From VRUE01 sp963697805 (GTDB lineage: Bacteria; Actinomycetota; Thermoleophilia; Solirubrobacterales; 70-9), in contig CAVOPB010000001.1 of NCBI GenBank assembly GCA_963697805.1, forward strand, positions 434,001 through 498,000: DNA of 64,000 bases. Direction: 5' to 3'. The notes below the pieces were generated by a model, which ran no database searches, was not told the DNA's origin, and saw only the letters and a program-made list of their open reading frames with translations. Below, one piece after another: positions 1 to 8,000 of the stretch. The position numbers were made by a program, and so were the translations under genes. How positions within the stretch are numbered: position 1 is the first letter of the stretch; every line of letters begins with the position of its first letter.

Positions 1-1
1 C

Positions 2-1186
2 GAGCCGCCGCGCTTCTTCGAGGCCCTGCTGCGCGGTCGGGCACTCGAGGAGGCGCCCGACATCACCGCGCGGATCTGCGGTATCTGCCCCGTCGCCTAC
101 CAGACGAGCGCCTGCCAGGCAATGGAGGACGCGCTCGGCATCGAGGTCGAGGGCCAGCTCCGCAATCTCCGTCGTCTCATCTACTGCGGCGAGTGGATCG
201 AGAGCCATTGCCTGCACCTCTTCATGCTGCACGCTCCCGACTTCCTCGGCTATGAGAGCGGCTTCGCGATGGCACGCGACCACCGCGAGGTGGTCGAAAG
301 GGGGCTGCGCGCGAAGAAGACCGGCAACCGCCTGATCGCCGCCGTCGGCGGCCGCGAGGTGCACCCGATCAACGTCCGCGTCGGTGGCTTCTACCGAGCC
401 CCGGAGCGGCGCGATCTGGAGCCGCTGCGCCCGGACCTGGAGCGCTGCCGGGAAGAGGCCCTGGAGACCGTGCGCTGGGTGGCCGGCCTGGACTTTCCTG
501 AGCTGGAGCGCGACTACGAGCTGGTATCGCTGCGCTCGCCACTCGGGAGCGATTACCCGATCGACCGGGGCAGCATCGTCTCCTCGCGGGGGATCGAGAT
601 CGAGCCCGCGGGGTTCGACGAGACCTTCGAGGAGGAGCAGGTGCCGCACTCGACAGCCTTGCACTCGCGGGTTCGGGGACGCGGCGCCTACCTCGCCGGC
701 CCGCTGGCGCGCTACGAGCTCAATCGCGAGCGGCTTTCGCCGCTCGCGGTGGGGGCGGCTCGCGACGCCGGGCTCGGCGATGGCTGCCGCAACCCGTTCC
801 GCAGCATCGTCGTGCGGGCGGTCGAGATCCTCTACGCCTTCGACGAGGCCCTCCGGCTGCTAGATGCCTACGAGCGCCCCGACGCCCCAGCGGTCGAGTA
901 CGAGCCCCGTGCCGCCATCGGCCACGGCGTCTCCGAGGCGCCGCGGGGCCTCCTCTATCACCGCTATGAGATCGGTGACGACGGGACCATCGTCTCCGCC
1001 CGCATCGTGCCGCCCACCTCTCAGAACCAGCGCTCGATCGAGGAGGATCTGCGGGAGTTCGTCGCGGCCAACACATCGCTGCCCGACGACGAGCTCCGTC
1101 ACCGCTGCGAGCAGACGATCCGCAACTACGATCCCTGCATCTCCTGCTCGACCCACTTCCTTCGGCTCGAGGTCGACCGAGGGTGA
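2..1186 (+). CDS. [NiFe] hydrogenase large subunit, group 3-type (5' truncated by window edge)
   Basis: This is the C-terminal 394 residues of a cytosolic [NiFe] hydrogenase alpha subunit, which carries the Ni-Fe centre. The frame is open from base 2, so the N-terminus lies outside the window. The first visible nickel-binding motif is RICGICPVAYQ (residues 25-35 of the visible part). The second is DPCISCSTHF near the C-terminus. Both are typical of group 3b/3d NAD(P)-linked enzymes. The residues after the final His are the tail that a maturation protease normally removes, and that protease is encoded immediately downstream with a 4-base overlap. The small and diaphorase subunits should lie to the left. 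The family is clear; the exact subgroup is inferred. Confidence 0.93.
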   Translation, partial: EPPRFFEALLRGRALEEAPDITARICGICPVAYQTSACQAMEDALGIEVEGQLRNLRRLIYCGEWIESHCLHLFMLHAPDFLGYESGFAMARDHREVVERGLRAKKTGNRLIAAVGGREVHPINVRVGGFYRAPERRDLEPLRPDLERCREEALETVRWVAGLDFPELERDYELVSLRSPLGSDYPIDRGSIVSSRGIEIEPAGFDETFEEEQVPHSTALHSRVRGRGAYLAGPLARYELNRERLSPLAVGAARDAGLGDGCRNPFRSIVVRAVEILYAFDEALRLLDAYERPDAPAVEYEPRAAIGHGVSEAPRGLLYHRYEIGDDGTIVSARIVPPTSQNQRSIEEDLREFVAANTSLPDDELRHRCEQTIRNYDPCISCSTHFLRLEVDRG

Positions 1187-1644
1187 CCTCGGCCGAGCGC
1201 CTTCTCATCGGCATCGGCAATCCCCTGCGCGGCGACGACGTGGCGGGGCTGCTGGTGGCGAGGTCGGCGCGCGAGCGGCTCGATGACGAGGTCGAGGTGC
1301 TGGAGATGGAGGGCGAGCCGATCGACCTGATCGAAGCATGGCTGGGCGCCGAGCACGTCCTCGTCGCCGACGCCGTCGCCTCCGGCGGCAGGCCGGGGGA
1401 AGTCCACCGGGTCGATGCAGCAGCCCGGCCCCTGCCGGCCCGGCTCGCCGGCTCCTCCACTCACGCGCTGGGGCTCGCCGAGGCGATCGAGCTGGCCAGG
1501 GCGCTCGGCCGGTTGCCACAGCGATTGGTTGTCTTCGGGATCGAGGCGGCGAGCTTCGAGGCCGGCGCTGAATGCGCTCCGGTGGTGCTGGCCGCCGTGC
1601 AGCGGGTCGCCGCGGCCGTGCAGGACGAGCTGGACATCAGCTGA
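1183..1644 (+). CDS. Hydrogenase maturation endopeptidase (HycI/HoxW type)
   Basis: A 153-residue protease that trims the C-terminal peptide of the hydrogenase large subunit once nickel is inserted. The GIGNPLRGDD motif at residues 9-18 is the family signature. The acidic and His metal ligands expected for the family fit Asp in LVADAVASG (about residue 63) and His in STHALGL (about residue 93). The GTG start overlaps the hydrogenase stop in a GTGA arrangement, which implies translational coupling. Length is normal for the family. Confidence 0.93.
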   Translation: MTSAERLLIGIGNPLRGDDVAGLLVARSARERLDDEVEVLEMEGEPIDLIEAWLGAEHVLVADAVASGGRPGEVHRVDAAARPLPARLAGSSTHALGLAEAIELARALGRLPQRLVVFGIEAASFEAGAECAPVVLAAVQRVAAAVQDELDIS

Positions 1645-1816
1645 GTAGCGGCTCCAGGTACTCAACCTATCGGTGACGCCGGCCCATCACATCCGCTTCG
1701 CGGAGGCCGAGCACCTGAAAGGGGGACCGCCTTACCGCAGAGCGGAAGTGCGACCCCCCTCAGCTATCTCTGAGCGGCTTCCCCTGGTCACAGACCTCGC
1801 TACCGATAGCTGCGCC

Positions 1817-2122
1817 TTAGCCAGCCATTGCCGCTTGGGCCTCGGCCAGTTTCGCCCGAAGCGTGTCAACTCCCTCCTTGAACTCAAGCAACGGGCGCAC
1901 CTCCCAGGTGGCCAGCCCGAACAGCGGGTAGTCCGTGATCAGGTCCAGGACCTCGCGATGGGACTCGGCGTTCGCGACGCTGAAGCCGCCGCCCTCCAGG
2001 AACCCGAAGATGCAGTCGAAGGTGTCGTCGTCGACCTTCTCCTCGAGCCAGGCTATCGCCGCGTCGAACTGCTCCGGCGTTGGAGGCATCGGACCGGGTG
2101 TCGCGCTAACGAAATATTTCAT
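1817..2122 (-). CDS. Muconolactone isomerase-like small protein
   Basis: A 101-residue protein starting MKYFVSATPG. The start is set by a GGAGG ribosome-binding site seven bases before the ATG at 2122. The C-terminal half, with a SHREVLDLITDYPLF stretch followed by a VRPLLEF strand, matches the ferredoxin-like fold of muconolactone delta-isomerase relatives, in which a Pro-Leu-Phe motif precedes a beta strand. No catechol pathway genes lie nearby, so a catabolic role is not supported. It may instead be one of the many stand-alone relatives of unknown function. Confidence 0.65.
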   Translation of the reverse strand: MKYFVSATPGPMPPTPEQFDAAIAWLEEKVDDDTFDCIFGFLEGGGFSVANAESHREVLDLITDYPLFGLATWEVRPLLEFKEGVDTLRAKLAEAQAAMAG

Positions 2123-2225
2123 CTCAACTCCTCCAGGTATCGGGATACCTGCCTGCTTGCAGTCTCCCACCGCGCCCGCACTGGTCAAGTGGCAATTGCT
2201 AAAGACGGCGACAGCAGGGGCGGCC

Positions 2226-2294
2226 TAGCGGCTGGAAAGCTCCACCACCAAGGGAGGAAGTGCGACCTGAGGGAAATTGGTGGACACCTGGGAG
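2226..2294 (+). repeat. Intergenic repeat R1, copy a
   Basis: One of four related copies of about 70 bp that begin TAGCGGC(T/C)GG and end near CCTGGGAG. The others are at 2770, 50310 and 51004. This copy sits 50 bp before the channel-like gene and the next copy sits just after it, in the same orientation. The role is unknown. Confidence 0.55.
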
Positions 2295-2344
2295 CCAGAG
2301 CACTCCTATGTTGCTCTGTCCGCGACCGGTGCGAGCCTTGGGGC

Positions 2345-2743
2345 ATGGTCCTTTCCCTAGCGCGCATGTTCGCTCGCTGGCTGGGAGCGATCAAATACGC
2401 CGCCAAGGAGGAGAGCTTCGTCGCCGTTTTCGGTGCTGCGGCCGCTCTCATTCTCAGCGGGACGGTCGTCTACTCGCTCGGTGAGGGCTGGAATGTGGTG
2501 GACGGGTTCTACTTCGCCGTCTGCACCCTGACCACGTCTAGCATTGCCGATCCGAGCCTCACGCTCACCAGCGAGTGGCTGAAAATCTTCACCGCCTTCT
2601 ACATCTTGACCGGCATCGGAATCCTGGTCGAGGGAGCGCGCCAGCTCGGCATCGGCTTCGTGACGCTGCGCCAAGAGGGCAAAGAGGCCGTTCACGCCCG
2701 TCTCCACAAAGAAGATCCGTCAGAGATACAGCCGCCGGAGTAG
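2345..2743 (+). CDS. Two-TM channel-like membrane protein (paralogue 1)
   Basis: A 132-residue protein with the TM1 - pore helix - TM2 layout of small potassium channels (Ion_trans_2). TM1 lies at about residues 28-46, the pore segment GFYFAVCTLTTSS at about 55-68, and TM2 at about 80-98. The usual TVGYG selectivity filter is absent: TTSSIADPSLT stands in its place, so K+ selectivity is doubtful. The ATG at 2345 is chosen because the paralogue at 53184-53576 starts at the equivalent residue and shares sequence upstream. The frame stays open further upstream, but that part does not look coding. Repeats R1a and R1b bracket the gene. Confidence 0.8.
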   Translation: MVLSLARMFARWLGAIKYAAKEESFVAVFGAAAALILSGTVVYSLGEGWNVVDGFYFAVCTLTTSSIADPSLTLTSEWLKIFTAFYILTGIGILVEGARQLGIGFVTLRQEGKEAVHARLHKEDPSEIQPPE

Positions 2744-2769
2744 AGGGCCATGCGCTCCCAACGGGTCTT

Positions 2770-2840
2770 TAGCGACCGGAAATCCTGACCGTCAGCGGCG
2801 GAGGCGCGACCTGAGCGAAATTGGTGGACGCCTGAAAGGG
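2770..2840 (+). repeat. Intergenic repeat R1, copy b
   Basis: The second R1 copy, same orientation, starting 27 bp after the channel-like gene. It shares the GCGACCTGAG(G/C)GAAATTGGTGGAC segment with copy a across about 24 bases with one difference. The remainder of the 2744-3077 gap holds the tRNA-Glu fragment at 2899 and nothing else recognisable. Confidence 0.55.
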
Positions 2841-2898
2841 ACTCAGCGCGAAAGACAAGAGCCACCGACGCTTGCGCGCGTTTGGCTCTGCTGCTGAG

Positions 2899-2940
2899 TA
2901 CCGCTACGGGGATTCGAACCCCGGTTCCGGACTGAGAATT
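2899..2940 (-). repeat. tRNA-Glu 3' half (att-like direct repeat)
   Basis: These 42 bases repeat the 3' end of the intact tRNA-Glu gene at 3515-3587, from the anticodon loop through the T-arm to the discriminator base, in the same orientation, with one base missing. The D-arm and 5' acceptor strand are absent, so this is not a functional tRNA. A duplicated tRNA 3' end of this kind is what site-specific integration into a tRNA gene leaves behind. The 616-bp interval between the two copies carries only hicB and hicA. Confidence 0.85.
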
Positions 2941-3077
2941 GGCTCTGGGAGCGGGATTGCGGTCGATCCAGGTCCGTTGAGCGTAAGTAGGTTCCGCTGA
3001 GCTCTATCTGGATCGGTGGAATCGAGGACATAGTTCGGGACACGCTATTCAGGCGCCCTGACTGAAGGCGATACCGT

Positions 3078-3314
3078 TTGACGATGGCCGCATCGGTTGA
3101 CTTCACCATCTCTTTCGACAGCCCCGACGAGGAGGGCTGGATCGTCGCCCGCGTTCTCGAGGTTCCCGGTGCGATGAGCCAAGGCCGCACGCGAGAGGAA
3201 GCGAAAGAGAACGTCCTGGATGCGCTGCGCACGGTGCTGACGCCCGACGAGGAGCTAGCGGGAGAAGCCTCCGAGTCTGACCGCGAGCACCTTCGTTTCG
3301 TGCCCGCCGGGTGA
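3078..3314 (+). CDS. hicB: HicB-family antitoxin
   Basis: A 78-residue HicB-type antitoxin of the compact kind with a partial RNase H-like fold. Conserved features are the strand DFTISFDSPDEEGWIVARV, the VPGAMSQG turn and the helix TREEAKENVLDAL, matching the GCxSQGxTxEEAxxNI pattern. It would bind and inhibit the HicA RNase encoded next, and may repress its own promoter. A GAAGG site spaced nine bases away favours the TTG at 3078; the ATG at 3084 is the alternative. It overlaps hicA by four bases. Confidence 0.85.
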   Translation: MTMAASVDFTISFDSPDEEGWIVARVLEVPGAMSQGRTREEAKENVLDALRTVLTPDEELAGEASESDREHLRFVPAG

Positions 3315-3502
3315 AGCGGCGAGACCTCGAACGTCACCTTCGGGCCCACGGTTGCCGCGAGATCGGTGGCTCAAAGCACGCGAAGTGGCGCGGCCCGCAA
3401 GATGAGGTGGCCGCGTTGCCGCGCCACAAGGAGATCGGCCCCGGACTGGTGCGCGCGATATGCCGTCAGCTTGGAGTCCCGTCCCCTCCGAATCCAAACT
3501 GA
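3311..3502 (+). CDS. hicA: HicA-family mRNA interferase toxin
   Basis: A 63-residue HicA-type RNase with a double-stranded-RNA-binding-like fold. The catalytic His is in GGSKHAKW (about residue 23). The LPRHKEIGPGLVRAICRQLG segment is the conserved C-terminal helix that follows the PxHxEI motif. The GTG start overlaps the hicB stop (GTGA), giving an antitoxin-first operon. Its stop codon lies 13 bp from the 3' end of tRNA-Glu on the opposite strand, so the pair fills the interval between the two tRNA-Glu copies. Confidence 0.88.
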   Translation: MKRRDLERHLRAHGCREIGGSKHAKWRGPQDEVAALPRHKEIGPGLVRAICRQLGVPSPPNPN

Positions 3503-3514
3503 CGCAAGAGGAAG

Positions 3515-3587
3515 TACCGCTACGGGGATTCGAACCCCGGTTTCCGGACTGAGAATCCGGCGTCCTAGTCCCCTAGACGATAGCGGC
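3515..3587 (-). tRNA. tRNA-Glu (CTC)
   Basis: A 73-nt cloverleaf. The acceptor GCCGCTA pairs with TAGCGGT (one G-U pair at position 1-72). The anticodon arm is CCGGA-TTCTCAG-TCCGG with anticodon CTC. The T-arm is CCGGG-TTCGAAT-CCCGG. CCA is not encoded. Its 3' half is duplicated at 2899-2940. Confidence 0.95.
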
Positions 3588-3636
3588 GTGGATCGGGCAT
3601 TCTAGCGAGCGGCGAGTCGGTAGATTGCCTGCTCCC

Positions 3637-3720
3637 GCGGCTGTGGCGGAACTGGTAGACGCGCACGGTTCAGGTCCGTGTGGGCGAGAGCCCGTGAAGG
3701 TTCGACTCCTTTCAGCCGCA
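3637..3720 (+). tRNA. tRNA-Leu (CAG)
   Basis: An 84-nt class II tRNA. The acceptor GCGGCTG pairs with CAGCCGC. The anticodon arm CACGG-TTCAGGT-CCGTG gives anticodon CAG. The long variable arm TGGGCGAGAGCCCG is as expected for Leu. It lies divergent to tRNA-Glu, 50 bp away. Confidence 0.96.
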
Positions 3721-3791
3721 TCCTGGGAACCGTCGCCGCGGTGAGTTTGCGTCGACCGTCGCGACACGGCGGTGGACGCAAACTCGGCAGG

Positions 3792-4709
3792 TCAGGCGGG
3801 CTCGCCGACCGCGTCGGAGGCCTGAGACCGGGTCGCGGTCCCCGCAATCTCCTCGACGAACTCGGGCCAGAGCTGGCGCGGCAGGTCGTGGCCCATGCCC
3901 TCGAACATCCGCAGCCGGGCGCCCGGGATCGCCGCCGCCGTGGCCCGGCCTCCGGCTGGCCGGACCAGCCGGTCGGCGGTGCCGTGAAGCACGGTCACGG
4001 GCAGCTGCAGGCCGTGCAGCGCCCGGGTCCGACCCCCGGAGGCCGTGACCGCGTACATCTGGCGCAGCACGCCGGCGGGGTTGTGGGAGCGGTCCCACAG
4101 GTGCCCCGCCAGCTCCGCCAGCCGCCGCGGGTCGCCCGGGTACCCGGGCGACCCGATCACCTCGAAGGTCCGGGCGACGCGCCGGATGTAGTCCTCGCGG
4201 CTGCGCGGGTAGTCGGCGAAAAGGATCGGCAGTGTCCGCCAGTGGGGCCAGCCGAGCCTGCGGTTGCCGGTGTTCGACATCATCGAGACCAACGAGCGGA
4301 CCCTCTCCGGCCACTCGATCGCCATCGTCTGGGCGATCATGCCGCCCATCGAGGCGCCGAGGACGTGCGAGGACTCGATTCCGAGATGGTCCATCAGGCC
4401 GAAGGCGTCCTTGGCCATGTCGGAAAGCAGGTAGGGAGCGCGGTCGCGACGGCCCCGCATCATGTCGACGCGGTTCGGCATCCCGGCGGCGTCGATCATC
4501 GTCGAGTGGCCGATGTCGCGGTTGTCGAACCGCACCACCCGGAAGCCGCGCTCGGCGAGCATCGCGCAGAACTCCTCGTCCCAGGCGAGCATCTGGGTGC
4601 CTAGGCCCATGATCAGCAGGAGCGGCTCGCCACCGGGGTCGCCGACCTCCTGGTAGGCGAGCTCGATTCCGTTCGCGGGCGCGAGGCGCTCCTCGCTCAG
4701 CGCGGTCAT
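3792..4709 (-). CDS. Alpha/beta hydrolase
   Basis: A 305-residue alpha/beta-fold hydrolase. The nucleophile Ser lies in the GASMGG elbow (about residue 108), an acidic residue in VLHGTADRLV, and the catalytic His in FEGMGHDLP. The oxyanion region LLLIMGLGTQM and the FDNRDIGHS motif resemble RdmC-type methyl esterases and related epoxide-hydrolase-like proteins. The start at 4709 gives MTALSEERL. The frame is open upstream of it. The substrate cannot be told from sequence. Confidence 0.85.
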   Translation of the reverse strand: MTALSEERLAPANGIELAYQEVGDPGGEPLLLIMGLGTQMLAWDEEFCAMLAERGFRVVRFDNRDIGHSTMIDAAGMPNRVDMMRGRRDRAPYLLSDMAKDAFGLMDHLGIESSHVLGASMGGMIAQTMAIEWPERVRSLVSMMSNTGNRRLGWPHWRTLPILFADYPRSREDYIRRVARTFEVIGSPGYPGDPRRLAELAGHLWDRSHNPAGVLRQMYAVTASGGRTRALHGLQLPVTVLHGTADRLVRPAGGRATAAAIPGARLRMFEGMGHDLPRQLWPEFVEEIAGTATRSQASDAVGEPA

Positions 4710-4778
4710 TTGACGATGGTAACGATCCAAGATCGCCCGACCGGGGAGTTGGTGGAGACCAGCGGCTAAGTTGCCTCG

Positions 4779-5897
4779 ATGCGTACGGCGATCGTCTCCG
4801 ACCTGCACCTCGGCAGCGCGTTCGGCGAGGACGTCGCCCGTGACGCGGCCGTGAGGCGACGGTTGCTGGAGGAGATCTCCAGCGCCGACCGCCTGATCCT
4901 GCTCGGTGACGTCCTCGAGCTGCGCGAAAAGCCGCTCCCCGCGACACTCGAGTCAGCACGCCCATTCTTCGAAGAGGTCGGTGAGGTGATGGCCGGCCGC
5001 CGGATCGTCCTGGTTCCCGGCAATCACGACCACCGCCTCGCCGAGCCGCTGCTCGAGGAGATGGCGCTCGATGGCCGGCCGCTGGGCCTTGAGCATCACT
5101 CGGCCCCCATCGCGGAGGCCGCGCCGAAGATCGCCGGCTGGCTCGGGGACGCCGAGCTCGACCTCGCCTACCCCGGGATCTGGCTGCGGGACGACGTCTA
5201 CGCGACCCACGGCCACTACATGGACTGTCACATGAGCCTGCCCCGCCTCGAGTGCATCGCGGCGGCGGTCGTGATGAGGATCTTCGGGTCGGTCCCGAAC
5301 CCGGCGACCCCGTTCGACTACGAGCGGGTGCTTCGTCCCGTCTACGGTTTCTCGTACTCGCTCGCCCAGTCAGAACTGGCGGAGCGGGCGACCAGGCCAT
5401 CGGAGCGGGCCTGGAAGACGATCTCCCGACGCAACCGGGCGAAGGGCCGTGGCCGGCGGGCCCTGTTCGGCGCAGCGGTCGGGGCAGGCGTGCCGGCGAC
5501 GGTGTGGGGCATCAACCGCCTTCTGCACTCGGAATTCGACCCCGTCCTCTCGGCGTCGGCGATCGCCGCCAGCGGCATCGACGCGGCGACCGAGCTCGGC
5601 GAGCGACTCGGGATCGGCTCCGGCCATCTGATCACCGGCCATACCCACCGCGGTGGGCCCTACCAGGGCGACGGCGAGTGGGGTCGGCCGGGTGGTGGGC
5701 GCCTCCACAACACCGGCAGCTGGGTCTTCGCCTCCGCCTTCCACCACCCCGGCACCCCACCGGGCCCGTACTGGCCGGGGACCGTCACCTGGATCGAGGA
5801 CGACCGGGAGCCGCGGCGGGTCGGCCTCCTCGCCGACATGTCACGCGAAGAGCTGGCCGAGGTGGTGCGCCGCCAGCGCTCGCGCAGGGACCCCTAG
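4779..5897 (+). CDS. Calcineurin-like metallophosphoesterase
   Basis: A 372-residue phosphoesterase with the full dimetal set: SDLHLGS (residues 7-13), LGDVLEL (about 42-48), VPGNHDHR (about 78-85), ATHGHYMD (about 147), and TGHTHRGG near residue 289. A charged linker followed by an AAVGAGVPATVWGI stretch between the last two motifs is an insertion relative to minimal family members and may be membrane-associated. No strong ribosome-binding site precedes the ATG. It overlaps the convergent dehalogenase gene by four bases. The substrate is unknown. Confidence 0.85.
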   Translation: MRTAIVSDLHLGSAFGEDVARDAAVRRRLLEEISSADRLILLGDVLELREKPLPATLESARPFFEEVGEVMAGRRIVLVPGNHDHRLAEPLLEEMALDGRPLGLEHHSAPIAEAAPKIAGWLGDAELDLAYPGIWLRDDVYATHGHYMDCHMSLPRLECIAAAVVMRIFGSVPNPATPFDYERVLRPVYGFSYSLAQSELAERATRPSERAWKTISRRNRAKGRGRRALFGAAVGAGVPATVWGINRLLHSEFDPVLSASAIAASGIDAATELGERLGIGSGHLITGHTHRGGPYQGDGEWGRPGGGRLHNTGSWVFASAFHHPGTPPGPYWPGTVTWIEDDREPRRVGLLADMSREELAEVVRRQRSRRDP

Positions 5898-6778
5898 GCC
5901 GCGAGCCAATCGGCGATGATTCCGCCGATCTCGGCGCCGGCGTCCTCCTGGAGGTAGTGGCCCGCGTTCTCGATCTTCCTCGGTGCCGGGAAGTTGAGCT
6001 GGCTCGAGACCCGTTCACCGACCGAGAACGGGAGCGCCGGGTCGGAGTCGGCCCAGAGGAGCAGGGCGGACCGGTCGTCGTCGCGCAGCGCTTCGGCGAC
6101 TCGTTTCCCCTCCGCCGCGCCGGGTGCATCGGGCTCGGTCGGAAGGATCAGCGGAAATGCCCGCGCGCCGGCCTTCGACTCCGGGCTCGGGTACGGGGCC
6201 TCGTAGGCGGCGATCACCTCCTCGCCCGGGTCCTGCTTGCATGCGGCGCGGATCAGGAATCCGACCGGCAGGTCCTCGCTGTTGCGCACGAACTCGCGAA
6301 ATTTCAGCCAGTTGTCGCTCATCCGCTGGCGACCGGTGAAGGGTCCGGTGTCCATCATCACGATCCGCGAGAAGCGATCGGGATGCTCGACCGCCAGCCG
6401 CAGGCCGATCGGCCCGCCCCAGTCGTGGACGACCGCCGTAGCGTCGCGCACATCGAGCTCCTCGAGCAGTGCCGCCATCAGGTCGACGTGGCGGTCGTAC
6501 GTGTACCAGGAGATGTCGGTCGGCTTGTCGGAACGGCCGAATCCGGCGTAGTCGGGGGCGATGCAGCGATAGCCGGCGTCGCGGACCGGCGGGATCACCT
6601 TTCGCCAGAGATAGGACCAGGTCGGCTCGCCGTGGAAGAAGACGACCTGCTCCCCCTCCCCCTCATCGAGGTGGGCGAGGCGGAGCCCGTCGACCTCGTG
6701 GTAGCCGGACTCGAACGGAAAGTCGGGCAGCCCCTCGAGGGCCTCATCGGGCGTCCGCACCACGTCCTCGCCGCTCAT
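5894..6778 (-). CDS. Haloalkane dehalogenase
   Basis: A 294-residue alpha/beta hydrolase that cleaves carbon-halogen bonds by way of an Asp nucleophile. HGEPTWSYLWRK supplies the oxyanion region. VVHDWGGPIG carries the nucleophile Asp with the adjacent halide-binding Trp, and the catalytic His is in ENAGHYLQED. This combination separates true dehalogenases from Ser esterases. Length is normal for the DhlA/DhmA group. Neighbours give no pathway context. Confidence 0.88.
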   Translation of the reverse strand: MSGEDVVRTPDEALEGLPDFPFESGYHEVDGLRLAHLDEGEGEQVVFFHGEPTWSYLWRKVIPPVRDAGYRCIAPDYAGFGRSDKPTDISWYTYDRHVDLMAALLEELDVRDATAVVHDWGGPIGLRLAVEHPDRFSRIVMMDTGPFTGRQRMSDNWLKFREFVRNSEDLPVGFLIRAACKQDPGEEVIAAYEAPYPSPESKAGARAFPLILPTEPDAPGAAEGKRVAEALRDDDRSALLLWADSDPALPFSVGERVSSQLNFPAPRKIENAGHYLQEDAGAEIGGIIADWLAA

Positions 6779-6893
6779 CGCTGCGGAGTCTATTTGCCTC
6801 CGGCGGGCGAATAGCCGTCCTTCGGGTCAAGAATCTCCGCTATTTCGATCAGCTTTGTCTGCTACCCTGCCCGACCGCTTGAGAACTAAGTCA

Positions 6894-6920
6894 GTCAAGA
6901 AAGTAAACCTGTCAAGAAAG
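6894..6920 (+). promoter_or_regulatory. Direct repeat GTCAAGAAAG before the sulfate importer
   Basis: Two perfect 10-bp copies of GTCAAGAAAG lie at 6894-6903 and 6911-6920, 17 bp apart start to start. The second runs into the ribosome-binding site of the binding-protein gene. The placement suggests an operator or a leader element controlling translation of the importer. The regulator is unknown. Confidence 0.35.
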
Positions 6921-6926
6921 GACAGA

Positions 6927-8000
6927 ATGTTGCCAAAGGAAAAGGCCCGCACCCGGACGCGGCACCCCATCGTCAACATCGGCCTTCTCACCGCCCTCCT
7001 CGCGCTCCTCTCAGCGCTCGCCGTCGCCGGTTGTGGAAGCGGCGATGACACGACTTCCGGATCTACCTCCGGATCAAGCTCCGGCTCGGGCGGCAACATC
7101 GACGTGGTCGGCTACTCCACCCCGGAATCCGTCTACCAGGAATCCCTCGAGCCGGCCTTCGAAAAGACCCCTGAGGGCAGCGGCGTCAGCTTCAGCAATT
7201 CGTTCGGCGCCTCCGGCGACCAGAGCCGCGCGGTCGCGGCGGGTCAGCCCGCCTCAGTCGTCCACTTCGCCCAGGCGGGCGACATGGAACGACTGGTCGA
7301 AGAAGGCCAGGTCGACGCCAACTGGGACAAGCAGCCCTACGGCGGCATCGCCCAGGACTCGGTCGTCGTGATCACCGTCCGCAAGGGCAACCCCAATGGC
7401 ATCAAGACCCTTGACGACGTGCTCAGCAAGGACGTCGACGTGGTCACCCCCAACCCGTTCAGCTCCGGCGCCGCGCGCTGGAACATCATGGCCGTCTACG
7501 GCACGCTGATCAATGAGGGCAAATCTGCCGACCAGGCGCTCGAAGGCGTCAAGACGCTGCTCGAAAAGGCGGTCGCCCAGCCCGGCAGCGCCCGTGACGC
7601 GCTCGCCGCCTTCACCAGCGGCCAGGGCGATGTCCTGCTCGGCTACGAGAACGAGGCGATCAAGGCCGTCAACGAAGGCGAAGACGTCGAATACGTCGTC
7701 CCGCCCTCGACGATCCTGATCGAAACCCCGATCGCGGTTACCAAGGAGGCGACCGAGCCCGTGGCTCAGGACTTCCTCAAGTTCATCTGGTCGGACGCCG
7801 GCCAGGAAATCTGGGCTGAAAGCGGCTACCGGCCTGTCAACCCGAAACTGGTCGACGCGAAGGAGTTCCCGACCCCCCCCAAGCTGTTCAAGATCAGCCA
7901 GTTCGGTGGCTGGGGCAAGGTCAACGACGACTTCTTCGACGAAGAAACCGGCTCGGTCGCGAAGATTGAGGGTGAACTCGGAATCTCCACCTCAGGCTAA
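6927..8000 (+). CDS. Sulfate/thiosulfate ABC transporter binding lipoprotein
   Basis: A 357-residue extracellular binding protein that captures sulfate or thiosulfate for the CysTWA permease encoded next. The N-terminus is a lipoprotein signal with lipobox VAGC, followed by a Ser/Gly-rich linker. The family motifs RKGNPNGIK and TPNPFSSGAARWN are conserved in Sbp/CysP proteins. The ATG at 6927 is placed by an AAAGGA site; starts further upstream add an implausible leader. It is first gene of a four-gene operon with touching or overlapping ends. Confidence 0.92.
   Translation: MLPKEKARTRTRHPIVNIGLLTALLALLSALAVAGCGSGDDTTSGSTSGSSSGSGGNIDVVGYSTPESVYQESLEPAFEKTPEGSGVSFSNSFGASGDQSRAVAAGQPASVVHFAQAGDMERLVEEGQVDANWDKQPYGGIAQDSVVVITVRKGNPNGIKTLDDVLSKDVDVVTPNPFSSGAARWNIMAVYGTLINEGKSADQALEGVKTLLEKAVAQPGSARDALAAFTSGQGDVLLGYENEAIKAVNEGEDVEYVVPPSTILIETPIAVTKEATEPVAQDFLKFIWSDAGQEIWAESGYRPVNPKLVDAKEFPTPPKLFKISQFGGWGKVNDDFFDEETGSVAKIEGELGISTSG

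Noticed and set aside
1673..2344. In-frame extension of the channel gene to 1673
   Set aside because: It runs antisense to the muconolactone isomerase-like gene and has no similarity to the paralogue, which starts at the equivalent of 2345.
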